Below, one piece after another: positions 11,115 to 22,233 of a DNA stretch of 64,000 nt. Made by a program: the position numbers and the translations under genes. The first letter of the stretch is position 1; every line of letters starts with the position of its first letter. The DNA comes from Cucurbitaria berberidis CBS 394.84 (taxonomy: Eukaryota; Ascomycota; Dothideomycetes; Pleosporales; Cucurbitariaceae), in NCBI RefSeq assembly GCF_010015615.1, contig NW_024468936.1, positions 1,922,001-1,986,000 on the forward strand, read 5' to 3'. The notes under the pieces are model-generated. The model worked only from the letters and a program-made list of their open reading frames with translations, did not search any database and was not told the origin of the DNA.

Positions 11115-12358
11115 TCAGAGGTTTTGGGCTACTCTTTGCCGCGGGTAATCCAGCCAAGGATTCCACTCTGGCCCAAGATAGTTGCCAAGAATGCGCAATA
11201 TGTACGCTCCTGCGTCTCCAACTTGCCAAAGGTGTCTACCGTAGTGTAGTAAGAGGGCGTAATGCGCTAGTATTACCAAGGCTTCCGGTCGTTTGCTACC
11301 TAAGAGCCGCGTGAATCCGGGGGGAACCAACATTGCCCATTCAGAAATCATCTGGTAGGGATTTACCGGCATTTCCTTCGGGTCTTCCTCTAACGCTGCA
11401 TCGAAGCCAACCTGCAGATACTGGATTGCTAGTCCGCAATCAGCTTTGTCTTCCTCGCTTAGGTGCGGTGCGTTATCCACCAGCTCACTGGCACGTTGGC
11501 AATCAATCCCTTTTGGTTCTCGTGAAGTAAATTTGGCACTTAAAGACAAGATAGGCGCAAGTTCCGATTCCATTAGCAATGGCCACGCAGACAAGGTGAT
11601 GGTATAGACCCCCCTATATGTCTGTGCGCACTGGACGAAGTGAGCGATGAATGCATCCAGTCGGCTCGAATCTCTTTTAGCAAGGGTATCCGCGAGAAAG
11701 TGATGCCCGAGAATAGCAGAGAAGAGTATTATGGGAATGCAGTTGGATTGGTCGACATCCATTGGAACGGCAGTGAAGAGCGAGACTGCGCGCGTTTTTA
11801 GGGTGGTGGCTTGTCGAAGATAGAATTCAGAACGCCCAGGGTGTAGATAGGCCAGGTGCCGGGCGGAGTAGGCGAGTATCTGGTGCATAAGATATGGGCA
11901 CTTGAGACTTGTCCTCAGGCCAAGCGCGAGACCAGCGTAGTAATCTCCAACATCCACACCAAGATTAAAAATATCCTTATCAATAGTTACATGGGCGAGA
12001 AGTTCCATGTGGTTGAAGTTGATGGGTTCATCAACACCTGGGTCGTTGATTGCCGGAGGTTGCGAGAACTCGGCATTGCAAAAGGAGGAGGGCGTCAAGG
12101 GGGAATCGCTAAATATAGGAGTCGTATTTGGCCTGTTGATGTCTCCCGGGCTTACTGAGCGAGACGATGCCCCTGGTGTTGAGAGGGTCGCCTGTGACGC
12201 CTGCGCAGTGAAGCTGCATTCGCGGTCGGAGACGGTGCATAGTCGGCAGCTAGGACGGTGTTCGTCGCACTAATAATTTGAAAGGCTCGAGATTAGCCGT
12301 GAAACTGAGGAAGCAGCCGAAAGCTCACTTTGATGTGCCGTCGCTTGCTATATGATCA
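11115..12358 (-). pseudogene. Zn2Cys6 transcription factor with broken zinc cluster
   Basis: The 385-codon exon 12269-11115 carries the second half of a fungal Zn2Cys6 cluster, CDEHRPSCRLCTVSDREC, then a Ser/Thr-rich linker and a C-terminal regulatory region of the type seen in UPC2-like sterol-uptake regulators (MELLAHVTIDK, a helical repressor domain ending at EWNPWLDYP). Upstream, 12346-12329 encodes KRRHIK followed by a good donor (GTGAGC), so the ancestral cluster was CxxCKRRHIKCDE. At the positions of the first two cysteines the sequence reads TGA and AGC, so the reading frame is stopped and both cysteines are lost. An alternative start downstream would give a protein without a full DNA-binding cluster. 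I infer a recently decayed regulator; its targets are unknown. It neighbours another pseudogene. Confidence 0.68.
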
Positions 12359-13101
12359 GGTCAGTGGTGACGCTTGAATCAGTCAGGGAGCGCCAGGCTT
12401 GAGGCAACATCAGTGCAACTCACCACTCCAAACAACCGCCCCGTGACTTCTTGTGGCTCCGACGAAGCATCTTCGGTAGAATGCCGTCGGATTGGGACTT
12501 TACGCGTATTCATTTGTAGGAGAGATTCGCCAATGCTGGCGGTGCTGGGTAAGTGGGTATGGCTACCGAATAGTTGATCGTGTGGAGCAAGACCCACACA
12601 CTAGCGGCGATCCTGCTTACGTAACACGCGTATCGCTTGAAACGGTAAGCCTCTAGCCCTACCATCCTTCTTAACTGCAATCCCCATTTATATTTCTTGC
12701 TGAATTGGCCCTCTCGTCGGCTAGGTTTGCGAGTTGATCGTTTCGCGAGTTTAGGACTCTTGTCATCTCGCAAGCATAACCCCTTTTGGCTAATAAGTCT
12801 TCGACACCTTTCTGGGCATGATGCGTGAGACTGGAAGGAACTCAGGTAGTGGAGGACATCGTCGCAACACGCGTATTGAGGTTATAAAGTCTTGGCTGTC
12901 AATGAGGCAGAAGCTCCTTGAAACTCAAAGTATAAGTGTATACATGAGCACCACACCATGAACTACTAACTTCTTCACAATACTATAGGTTCCAATTTGG
13001 CGGCTAAGGTCTCTTGTAGAAAAACCCCTCGAGACTCTCTCCAGCAGGTACTAGCACCAATTGCAATTCGATTCGTCCCTAGGCCTTCACCTCGTCAAAA
13101 C
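12359..13101. other. Intergenic, promoter of the RTA1-like gene
   Basis: Short open frames on both strands lack motifs. The right part is presumably promoter and 5' UTR of the gene at 13102. Confidence 0.45.
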
Positions 13102-14029
13102 ATGCCCACTCTCGAAACCTACCATGGAGCCTACTTGTGGAAGTACGTGCCCAATCCTCCAGCGGCCATCACATTCGCTATCCTGTTCCTTTTTTTGACC
13201 ATAGCCCATACCTGGAAAATGTTGAAGCACCGGACCTGGTACTGCTTGCCTTTCGTCATTGGAGGAATCTGTACGTAAATTTATGGATTCCTAGACACTG
13301 CTTAATCTAACCTTATGAATAGGTGAGCCAGTCGGTTACGGCTGTCGAGCACTAGCTACATATCACACGGGATCTTTGGTCCCCTACCTCCTCCAGGCGA
13401 TCTTCCTTCTACTACCTCCCTGCCTCTTCGCCGGGACACTGTACATGGTGTACTCCCGCGTCGTTCGAGCCGTGCATGGTGAGCGCTTCTCACTCATCTC
13501 TCCAAAATGGTGTACGCGATTCTTCGTTGCAGGCGATTTCCTCTGCCTCAACATACAATCGGGCGGGGCAGGATTTCTACCTCATCCGAAGGTGGCCAAT
13601 TACGGGAACGGCATTATCGTCGCTGGACTGGGGCTCCAGGTCGTGATATTCGGAGGCTTCATGTACTGCTGCATTCTTTTCCATAAGAAGTTTCGAGCCC
13701 ACCTTGCTCGCTCAGGCGAGATGGTTGATCTTCCATGGGAGTCGATCCTCTGGATGCTTTACGTGAATTCGGTCATTGTTTCGGTGCGCAACATCTTTCG
13801 ACTGGTTGAGTTTATTACGGGGCATGACAGCTATCTGAACATGAACGAGTGGCCCGTGTACGTCTTTGATGGCGTGTTGATGCTCATCGTCATGATCTGT
13901 TTTTACGTCTGGTATCCTCCACAGCTGCAGTCGAGCCAAACGGATTCGATGATCGAGCTTACAAGCGAGGATAATAGCCCGGAAATCGCGCCCCCTCGCG
14001 TTGCGAAGTACGAGGACCGTACCTCGTGA
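13102..14029 (+). CDS. RTA1-like lipid-translocating membrane protein
   Basis: Member of the fungal RTA1 family, seven-helix plasma- or vacuolar-membrane proteins linked to phospholipid translocation and resistance to membrane-active compounds such as 7-aminocholesterol. Two exons (13102-13270, 13323-14029) give 291 residues; the intron falls in the Cys codon of GGICEPVGYGCRA. Family marks are a short N-terminus followed by helix 1, EPVGY after helix 2, LxxPxxFAGTLYMVYSRVV, GDFLCLNIQSGGAG in the mid-region, RNIFRLVEF before the last helices, and a terminal helix with MICFYVWYPP. The C-terminal 35 residues are hydrophilic and probably cytosolic. The start at 13102 is the only Met that precedes helix 1 by the usual short distance. 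The family call is firm; the specific substrate is not known. Confidence 0.88.
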
Positions 14030-14536
14030 CGTTTATCGGGTGTTTCGGGAGTGCTAGACTTTTATCTAAACGAAACAACTGAATCGACAGAATAGTAGAC
14101 ATCCATCTGGCGTTCAAAGTTTCGCTGTACTTTATAGACTAGGAGGAGTTCAAGGGCCGGCCTGGGGGAGTTTCTATCTACTAGTACATCCACTATTTCG
14201 TTTGTAAACAAACTGTATCATTGAGTCTAATACACGATTCAACATATCGCACCTCTTTCTCTTATAGGCTTAGCTGTGTTATCTTGCTGAGATGGAAGAG
14301 GCGCAAGAACAAGGCTCCCTTGCTTGAAGAATGGTCAAACGAATATCAATTCTATGCTAAAACTACAAAAAAAGGAGGCGCTTGACACGCTCTCGAGCCG
14401 TCTTAACCCTGATAATACAGGGATGCTGCACTCTCGCAATGCTTGCATACAATATTCAACTCCTGAATGCATGTGCAGATACAACTGCCAAAAGCTTTAA
14501 ACGCCTAATGGATATGTGCAACCGGGATTATTGCCC
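14030..14536. other. Convergent 3' intergenic region
   Basis: 3' ends of the RTA1-like gene and the minus-strand phosphoesterase gene face each other here. No gene or structured RNA seen. Confidence 0.5.
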
Positions 14537-15787
14537 CTAGTCGGCATTGTATCCCATCTCATTCCGACACTTGACGTGTACGATCTCCGTCTTGCCGTGC
14601 CCGTCTATGACGAGAGCTGTGAGGCGTTCGCCGTTGACACAGCCCGTATCTAATCCATAGGTATACTCCTGAATGTTCAAGCCACGTTTTCTGTTATGGC
14701 CGTATATGACCGTCGTTCGCTCACTCTCATGCAATTTCTTCTGTCGATGGTTCCAAAACTTCTCCCAAGGGGTACCGGCATGCTTGGAACTCGGTATTCG
14801 AGTTTTGAGATCAATGGTTCGCATGTTCATAACGTGGAAGGGGTCTTGTCGCTTGAGTGGTGTGTCTGGTACAAGACCAGCATGGACAGCGACGAGAGAG
14901 CCTAGGTTTGGGACTTGGCCGATACGGAGAATTACCGGACACTGCTGGAGGTAGGAGACCTCAGATTTGGTGAACTGCTTGGCGAGCTTGCGGAGCTTGT
15001 TGTCGCCGTGCGAGTTTGACTCGTCGTCGAGGAAGTCGAGCGTAAGCTCGGTAGAGTCGTCTGGCCCCGATGTGGACGCAAGATGTCGTTCTCGCCCTTC
15101 TGCGATGGACAAAAGCAGCTTGTCTTCCCAGTTTCCACGTACGCAGGAAGCGCCGAGTTTCTGCGCAAGCTTGATGACGCCAGGTGAGTCGGGGCCCTTC
15201 GCTATCATATCGCCAGTCAAAACGAGATGATCATACTTGTGATTGAAGTCAACCTTCTTCAATAGATCCTCCAACTCGTCCTTGCACCCATGGACGTCGC
15301 CAACGAAGATTAGCCTGCTATGCTTCTTAGGCAGATGCTGCTGGTCCATATCGCTGACCTGGATCATGCCCTTGAACTCCGGGCGCACATTGTTCCCGTA
15401 GCTCAACAGCGGGGAGGCATCCATATCTCTCAAATCCTGCTTGTATCTTGCGTATCGTGGCCCAAGGTATGTCCACCAGCTCACAAGGAAGAGGAATGCG
15501 ACGGCGAGGTATACAGCCGAGTAGCGTTTTATCCGTCGCGGGATACGGTCTGTAGTTCGTGCGATTGTTGCTTGCCACTCTGGTGAGATCAGCCAGTCGT
15601 CATCCTTGCCATAGAAACTGTCTTCCTCGTCGGAGACATCGAGGAGGTCGCGATTGTCAGGTATGAGGTCGATGAGGGGTGGAGGGCGGTTTTGCGCACG
15701 CGGATAATCGCGGTACGTCATAGGGGCGGTCGTGGGGCGCGGTGCGTGGGTGGACGAGGAGGTGGGACAAAGCTCGGTGGTTTGCAA
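14537..15787 (-). CDS. Membrane-anchored metallophosphoesterase, Ppn2-like endopolyphosphatase
   Basis: Single-exon gene of 416 residues. It resembles the fungal Ppn2/YNL217W group of PPP-superfamily phosphatases, vacuolar metal-dependent enzymes that cut inorganic polyphosphate. A Pro-rich, acidic cytosolic N-terminus is followed by one membrane helix near residues 90-110 (AVYLAVAFLFLVSWW) and a lumenal catalytic domain. Metal-site motifs in order are GDVHG (near 165), GDMIAKGPDS, RGNWED, AVHAG and IYGHNRK. The third motif is normally GNHE or GNHD; here the His, which assists catalysis, is Trp. All other ligands are present. The gene is divergent from the Ras-like GTPase at 16416. The phosphoesterase call is strong, the polyphosphate substrate is by family resemblance only. 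Confidence 0.82.
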   Translation of the reverse strand: MQTTELCPTSSSTHAPRPTTAPMTYRDYPRAQNRPPPLIDLIPDNRDLLDVSDEEDSFYGKDDDWLISPEWQATIARTTDRIPRRIKRYSAVYLAVAFLFLVSWWTYLGPRYARYKQDLRDMDASPLLSYGNNVRPEFKGMIQVSDMDQQHLPKKHSRLIFVGDVHGCKDELEDLLKKVDFNHKYDHLVLTGDMIAKGPDSPGVIKLAQKLGASCVRGNWEDKLLLSIAEGRERHLASTSGPDDSTELTLDFLDDESNSHGDNKLRKLAKQFTKSEVSYLQQCPVILRIGQVPNLGSLVAVHAGLVPDTPLKRQDPFHVMNMRTIDLKTRIPSSKHAGTPWEKFWNHRQKKLHESERTTVIYGHNRKRGLNIQEYTYGLDTGCVNGERLTALVIDGHGKTEIVHVKCRNEMGYNAD

Positions 15788-16415
15788 TGTTTCGGTAGAA
15801 TGTGTAGACGTAGGTATACAGTAGTGAAGATACTCTGTCTGTTGGGCGCAGCGTGTCGTGCCTGTCCTACTGTCTACGTTGACTGAACGCTGTTTGCATC
15901 GTGCTCATGCTGCTATGTGGCCCTTGCTGCCATGGTTCAGAGAAAGGACCTTGTGAGGCAAACTGAGAAGGAGAAAGGGCTAATAACTGTGTTCAACTTA
16001 TTACGACGTCAATCGCGAAGGCGAGAACCGCGCCTTCAGAGGACTTGCCCCTGTCGTTGGCGCGCGTCGTCTACCATCTAGCCTCGGTCGGAAAACCCTG
16101 CGTCGATCGGTAGATGAAGCTTAGCGTGGTTATGGGCCACTATTTTTACGTCTATTCTGTGGGTACTTTTCCGTGACAACTAAGTGGTAAGATGCTAGCA
16201 AACATGACAACCGCACTTTATAATACGAAGCCTGCCAACGTGTTGGAGTTCCATGAAAGAGACATGCATAACCTTCCATTTCAAGCTTAGCTCCGTCAGA
16301 ACACGTGCGGACACATGGCCACCTCAGAATGCCTCGGCGCAACACCTTGATCATCAATGCTCAATAGAATCAAAACTCTCAGTCTCCCACCCTTTCACTT
16401 CACCCTCAATTCAAA
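15788..16415. other. Divergent promoter region
   Basis: About 630 bases separating the starts of the phosphoesterase gene (minus) and the GTPase gene (plus). No gene seen. Confidence 0.5.
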
Positions 16416-17224
16416 ATGGGCAGGCCGGAAAAGGAGAGTACCGCACAAATCGTCGTCATTGGCGAATCCGGCGTGGGGAAAACATGCTTCACCGACATGG
16501 TAATGTCCTCTTCTGATCGCTTCTTTAGCTTTCACGTTTATCTGTCTTTGCTTCCTATACTCATGGTCCACAGTTTCTCGAAGGCAAACCCTTCATCTAC
16601 TACAGCGCCATAGGCCCCGACATGCGCAGTCGCAACCTGACCATCTCCAATGAAACCTGGTCCTTGCACCTCATGGACCTGAGCTCAACCGTACTGCGCG
16701 ATCCTGATCCGACTTTCCATTCCCAATTCTTCGAGGATGCGCTAGGTAAAGCGGATGGTATCGTGCTACTCTACGACATTACTTCAGGAGAGAGTTTCGA
16801 AAAAGTGACAGATGATGCGTATATCTATACATGGATGTGCCGTCAACTAGAAAAATCTGCTGGTGAGAGATATCTCACAGGGAGGCAGAGGTTCGGGTGC
16901 GTCTTGGTTGGTAACAAAGCCGATATCGTGTCGGCTGATCCGGAGAAGAGACAAGTCGGGGCCAAGATGGCAGAACAGTGGGCGCACAGTCAGGGCTTCC
17001 GGCACTTTGAAGTAACCTCGAATAAAAGGACAGAGGTAGAAGACTCAGTGGAAGCGCTAGTCAAAAGTATCAAATTAGCTAAGAAACAGGACGCAGATGA
17101 GATCGAAGAGAAAAAGATCAGGGACAGGGAAAAAGAGAAAGAATTGAAGAAGACTCAACGCAGTAAAGGATCAATTGGAAATAAGCTCAAACTTGCATTC
17201 CGAACCTCAAAAACAGGCTCGTGA
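16416..17224 (+). CDS. Ras-like small GTPase, divergent
   Basis: Two exons (16416-16499, 16574-17224) give 244 residues. The P-loop GESGVGKT (16-23) and the base-recognition motif GNKAD are canonical, and TSN probably fills the G5 role. The G3 motif, normally DTAG, reads DLSS, and there is no clear effector-loop Thr. After the G domain comes a Lys/Glu-rich helix (EEKKIRDREKEKELKK) and a basic tail ending in KTGS without a CAAX box, so membrane attachment by prenylation is not expected. The intron follows the Met of TCFTDM in phase 0 and the product FLEGKPFIYY continues in the expected Ras-like frame. The loss of DTAG suggests altered or absent GTP hydrolysis. Such divergent Ras-like proteins are common in Pleosporales; the pathway is unknown. 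Confidence 0.75.
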
Positions 17225-17750
17225 GGTTCTCACTCTTCATCGATAGTTCCGTGCGACCTGACCAGAAATCGGAAATCGCGGGCGAGAGTCAGGCGTAATC
17301 GAGCGCCATAGACTTATCATCATGGATATGAGTTGGTAACATCGTTATACATTCTGGTTCTATGGGACATCGCTTTCTTTTCTACCTGTCACATGTAGCT
17401 GACACTGGACCAACAACACGATGCGATCTGCTCGTGCGAATTTGGGGTAGATACCCCTCACATGTATCCAAGATCCAGAAGTCAGAAACGGAGCTGGTAC
17501 GTCGAGACGCATTGTTGAAGCGACAGATCACGCTGTACATTGTCATCTGAGACATCCATAAGCGTTGTCATCGTCCACCAGAAGAGAAAATCGGAGTGAG
17601 TCGAGCGCCACTCAACGCTGTAAGAGACAACTGGGCTCTTGAAGAAAAGCGCATCATTCTAAGCGCTGATAACTTCCATGAGCACGTTTGAACCACTTCG
17701 GACTCAGTCGATGCGAAGTGGTAGATTTGCTTGCAGCCAGACTTGAAGTC
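17225..17750. other. Convergent intergenic region
   Basis: 3' sides of the GTPase gene and the minus-strand zinc-finger gene. An open frame at 17362-17550 is too short and featureless to support. Confidence 0.5.
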
Positions 17751-20611
17751 CTACTCCTCCGCCTTGTCACGATCCTGCCCAGCTGCAACTTTGGACGCCG
17801 CATCTTGAACCGGGTCCTGATGACGTAGGTTCTGTGAAGTCATGGGCATGCCCTGAGAAGGTACGTACCCAGCTAAAGGCTGGAAGTTCGTTGGCTTCTG
17901 CTGGCCAACATAGGTGGGGAGACCTTGCTCGCCTTCAGAGAAGATGGGAAACATGAGCGGAGGGAACTGTTGTCGAGACATTGGCTCCAAAGGGTCGCGA
18001 ACGGATTCGATCCGAGACATGAACGACGGAGACTTTGGGCCCTGTACGGGTCTACGCTGGAGTTGCGTGAGACGGCCAGAATTGGGGACGGCCTGACGAA
18101 GATGTGGAAGAGTGGGACCAAAAGTAGGATGATAGTCCTGACGCAGCTGCGCGTTCTGTTGCATAAGCTGCGCATTGCGTGTCTCCAGCTCCGCAATTGC
18201 GTTTTGTAGCCGCATCATTGTCATGTTCTGGCGTGAGATGGTAGATGACAGCTCACCCGTGGAATTACGGAGTTCTTTCATCTTGGCCTCACATTGAGTA
18301 AACCATTGAGTAGCAGTGTTTCCATCCTGATAAACCAGAGTCTCACCGTTCTTGATGTCGACCTCCTCGCGTGAAATTTGCGAGCCTACAGGAGACGGGA
18401 CAACGCGACCCTCTCCGCGGTCGTTCGCAACCATCACTGCAATACGTGATCTAGCTTTCATAACGAAGATGGTGTCCATATCTGCGAGTGCCATACCTGG
18501 ATACTCTTCATCCTTGATGTCGTTTGGGGTCATGTTGTACGTGATGTCTATGTACTTTTCGCGGTTCTTGTCTTTCTTGGTCGGCGCACGGTAGCGGTAG
18601 ATGAAGACCCAGTCTGCGCCATATTCTTTCTTGCGGTGCTGGCAGTAAGCATCCAGGCGAGGCCCGAACTCCTGGGAGCCTCGGATGAGCAGGATAGAGA
18701 AGATAGTATTCCCGTTAGCGTCATAGGTGTTGCTGTGTATCTGGAGCGTGAGCGTTGGTTCGGTGGGATCTGTAGCGGGAGTTCGGGGGCGGTTCTGGGA
18801 AGTATCAGTATCAACCTAATTCGGCAGAAGGAAGGGAAACGCACCGGCTTAGTAAGCTCATAGAGTGTGTGCTGCTTTTCGACGCTCTGTGCATCAGCCA
18901 TGCTCTCAAGGTCCGGTAGACATGGTTGAGCACTCTCTAGCTGTTTAGTAGACGATTGTGAAGATGGCAGTCGAGATCCCGGCGCACTTGCAAGGAATTG
19001 AGCACCGCGAGGTTGGTTCATATACCCGTTGGGAACGTCCTCGTGAATATGGAACTTGGCATTTTGAGCCGGGCGAAACCTACCCACGCGAGCATCCGGA
19101 GGATGTATATCCTCGAAAGAATGCTGGCCAAGGTCCATTTCTGTCACAGGGTTCCGGATCTGTGGCAGACGATACTTCCCAATGCCAGAACGTTGTTCAT
19201 ACCGAGCCAACATCGTCATATTATGCACGTGCTGTTGTTGACGGAAGAGCGCTCGTTGCATGCTCTGATTCAGATCGGAGCCAGCATATGGCGTGGAAGG
19301 ATCGAAGGATCCCGAGGCAAACGAGTTTTGATTGGACATGTTAGGGAACATGGCGGGGGTGTCTGAGGTATCTACCCGAGGGAGGCGATTGCGTTGAGCA
19401 TGCTCGGGTAAGATGCTAGATCTCGATACATGGGCTTCTATGATGTCAGCATCTATTGAGCCTGTGACAAATCTGATATTAGAATATATCTTCTCGTAAA
19501 CGTACATTCTTGGTAATCGCGGAGCCAACTTTGGACTGCTTCATTCGATGTATGACGGTGGGAACGTTGTGCCCTACCTGGATCGTTATTGTAAGGAATT
19601 GCACTGTCACCATGACTCGCGATCCTCCCCTCTTTAACAGCGGCCGCAGGACGCTTGGCGGCGTGCTTCAATGGTGGACTGGTCTCTGGTGATTTGACCG
19701 CCTTGCGCTTCTCACGCTTGACTTTCGGACGCGTAGCGGCTGCTGTCTGCTTAGCCCTAAGCTTTCTAGACTGCGTAGGTAGACGCGCCAAAAGCTCTGG
19801 AGCACAGTCTGGCACTGCCTCTGTATATTTAGTGCACGACTTGCTTGTCTTCTCACAATTGGTACAGTTTCCGTCCTGTTGGATCGCATCGCATTGTGTG
19901 TTTCCGCTCTCGCAGCACTCGTCGCAGATCTTCCAGCACGACTCTTTCACATGGCGCTGATTACAGAGTAAGTATAACCTTAAATGGAAGTGGCGTGCGT
20001 AAACGAACCTCAGCAGAGTACTTCTTCCCCATCTGCGCATGGCATCGTGGACAAGTCCACAAGGTTACTTCGCCTACGTCTAGGCGGTTCCTCGCACACC
20101 TAGAACTATCGTCCTTTAGATGACGCTATAAGCCGGTCAATGCTTTGTACTGGTGTCTAGTATCGAGTACTACATACCTCGAGGCCCTTGTCGGTAGAGT
20201 AAGGTCTGTCGCAATGTTGACACGTGAATGACATGCAAGCTTCGTCATCACTGGAGTCATTCTCAGATGATTCCGCGCGTGCCGAGTCAGGAACATCCAC
20301 ACTACTATTCGCTGGCTCTTGGTGGTCGCCATTGTCGATTTCAACGGGAGTGGCATCTAGAGACGGCGCCAGCTTATCCGGCTGCTCGGAAGGGACGTCG
20401 GACAACGGGGAAGACTCATCAGCCGAGTATGGGAAGGTTGAGGCCGGAAAAGTCGCGCTGCAGCGCGCTTTAGCATTTGCCAGGATCCTGTTACGATGAG
20501 AACACTTACAAGCTACCTTCCTTGTCACCCTGCATTGTCCTGTTGTCCTAGGATATGATCTTCTCACTGTATACGCTGGTGGTCGAGGAAGTCGATGTCG
20601 GTCGCGCTCAT
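17751..20611 (-). CDS. Multi-zinc-finger nuclear-type protein (C2HC/CxxC/Zn2Cys6-like), function unknown
   Basis: Seven exons on the minus strand: 20611-20568, 20529-20178, 20125-20019, 19956-19578, 19535-19506, 19461-18845 and 18794-17751. All junctions keep frame. The N-terminal third is Ser/Asp-rich, then FTCQHCDRPYSTDKGLERH, a C2H2/C2HC-like finger split by an intron. WTCPRCHAQMGKKY follows, and then a cluster CDECCESGNTQC-x8-CTNC-x6-C with Zn2Cys6 spacing. A basic segment (RPKVKREKRKAVK) looks like a nuclear localisation signal. The middle is Gln/Ser-rich and unstructured; the C-terminal third has a folded region (LTLQIHSNTYDANG, DADWVFIYRYR-like) and a coiled coil near 18230-18130 rich in Leu, Gln and Asn. 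I recognise no named family. It could be a transcription or chromatin factor; this is inference from the zinc motifs only. Confidence 0.65.
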
Positions 20612-21413
20612 GTTGAGAAGTGGAAACAATGTGGGGGGAGAGTCAACCTTGGAAAGTCGTAGCAAAGAGCAATTAGGCTAGCCGAATTCGTATAGTAAAC
20701 TCCAAACAGCCTGTCTTTCGACGGAGTGAAACGTGAGCAAAGCGGTATATGCACCTTCACGTCGACTAGGAGACAGACCAAGGCTGTTTATGGGAAGGAT
20801 CGAGCTTTCGGGACGTAAGATTAATGTTCCCATTTTACATGCTAAGATCGCAATGCACGGTGCAGTGGTAGTCGTTTTGCATATCGAGGATAGGAAGCCT
20901 GATACACAAGTGTTGGCCGGGATCCAATTTGTGAGTATGAGAACTGACCCAGTGAGGAACACAGCGCAAGACAGAAACATCGGAACTAATGAACGTAGCA
21001 AATATACCAAAGCGTGCGACAGTTTGAGATCCGTGACAACGAAGCATGCGGTATAGGAAAGAGACAAGGCTTACCTTGACTACGCATTATATAATGCAAG
21101 ATAAACTTTGTGTATATTGAAGGCTACCCGGTCGACAATGTCTATGTAAAAGAAATTTACTATTCAGAACCTAGCTGACTACACCCTTTAGTAATGAGCA
21201 ACCCGGGCGTAACCAAGAAACAGTATAAATAGAACCCATCCGATAGCAGCTAGATCCTTGGCAACTGTACTACCGGTATGCCGCCCGCTGCTTAGCGCGG
21301 TTTATAGTGTATCCTGGTATTAGTACAAACTATGCCCCGCTACTGTCCGCACAACATATTTTTTGCAGTCCACTGAAATCTTTACGACCTTCAATTTGTC
21401 CGCAACGTCAATA
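20612..21413. other. Intergenic
   Basis: A 129-codon minus-strand open frame (20678-21067) contains hydrophobic stretches but no recognisable motif and is opposed by open frames on the other strand; I do not support it as a gene. Confidence 0.4.
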
Positions 21414-22233
21414 ATGGCCTATGAATGGGATGTAGTGGTTAATTTTATCAAGCGTCATTACGAGAGATTGGTGAAAGCAGCCTACTTCGATCCCGCAGAA
21501 GTCCGATACCCTCCAGATGAAGGCTGGAACGATGAGCAGCTTACTGTTCATGTTCTCCGTACTTTTGGTCGCTCAGAGGAAGTAGTCGATCTCCTACGAC
21601 ATCTACTTTATATCAAACAGCTAGACGGTGACCACAAAGACGAAGTATACTTTGAGACCCAGCATCTTAGCTATCTGTGCGATAACTTGCCGTTTATATC
21701 TTTAATTGTAGAAGAGTGCCAAGAAAAACTACTGTCCGAAAAACTGCTGATGCCTCGTCCTACAGATTGGCCAGCTGGATTCATTTCATTAACACGATAC
21801 CAACATGCGATATGGTGGATAATCGACACTGCGAAAGGTTGTTACCCATACATATAGACCACCAGAGACCTAACATTTATCCAAGGATCATACATCCGAT
21901 AGGACAAAGTTACGTAGGGCCACCAAAAGATGAGCCTTAGCTACTAGGGTCTGTTCCACGCGACATTCAAGAATATTTTGACGAAATCTATAATGAAATT
22001 GAAGCATTGAAGATGGCCCCTTGTCCGAAGGAGAGAACCCGTGAGATAGGACAATCCAGCCGTACATATGGGACGCCAGAAGTGTACGTTGTGTATTTGC
22101 GAGTTTTGACGACGCCCTACTTATGTCTGTGATTTAGGTTGTGAGCCACACATTGCGGAAGCATGGCTGGCCTGATGATGTTGATCGAGATGGGTACCTC
22201 CAGGAGCTCAAGAAGGTACATCCAGAAACTTGA
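21414..22233 (+). CDS. Hypothetical protein, reading frame uncertain in the middle
   Basis: Coding signal is visible in three pieces. From the ATG at 21414 an open frame runs to a stop at 21857 (acidic, aromatic-rich, ending HAIWWIIDTAKG). From about 21944 a second frame reads SVPRDIQEYFDEIYNEIEALKMAP and ends TYGTPE at 22081. After a clean 56-nt intron (22082-22137) the last exon reads VVSHTLRKHGWPDDVDRDG and stops at 22233. The link between the first two pieces is unclear: the stretch 21838-21943 carries a stop in every frame and no convincing intron. The gene is therefore either spliced in a way I cannot see or disrupted. I recognise no domain. It lies between the zinc-finger gene and the xylanase. 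Confidence 0.45.

Noticed and set aside
20678..21067. 129-codon minus-strand frame with hydrophobic stretches
   Set aside because: No motif, start context or splice structure, and similar frames are open on the plus strand.
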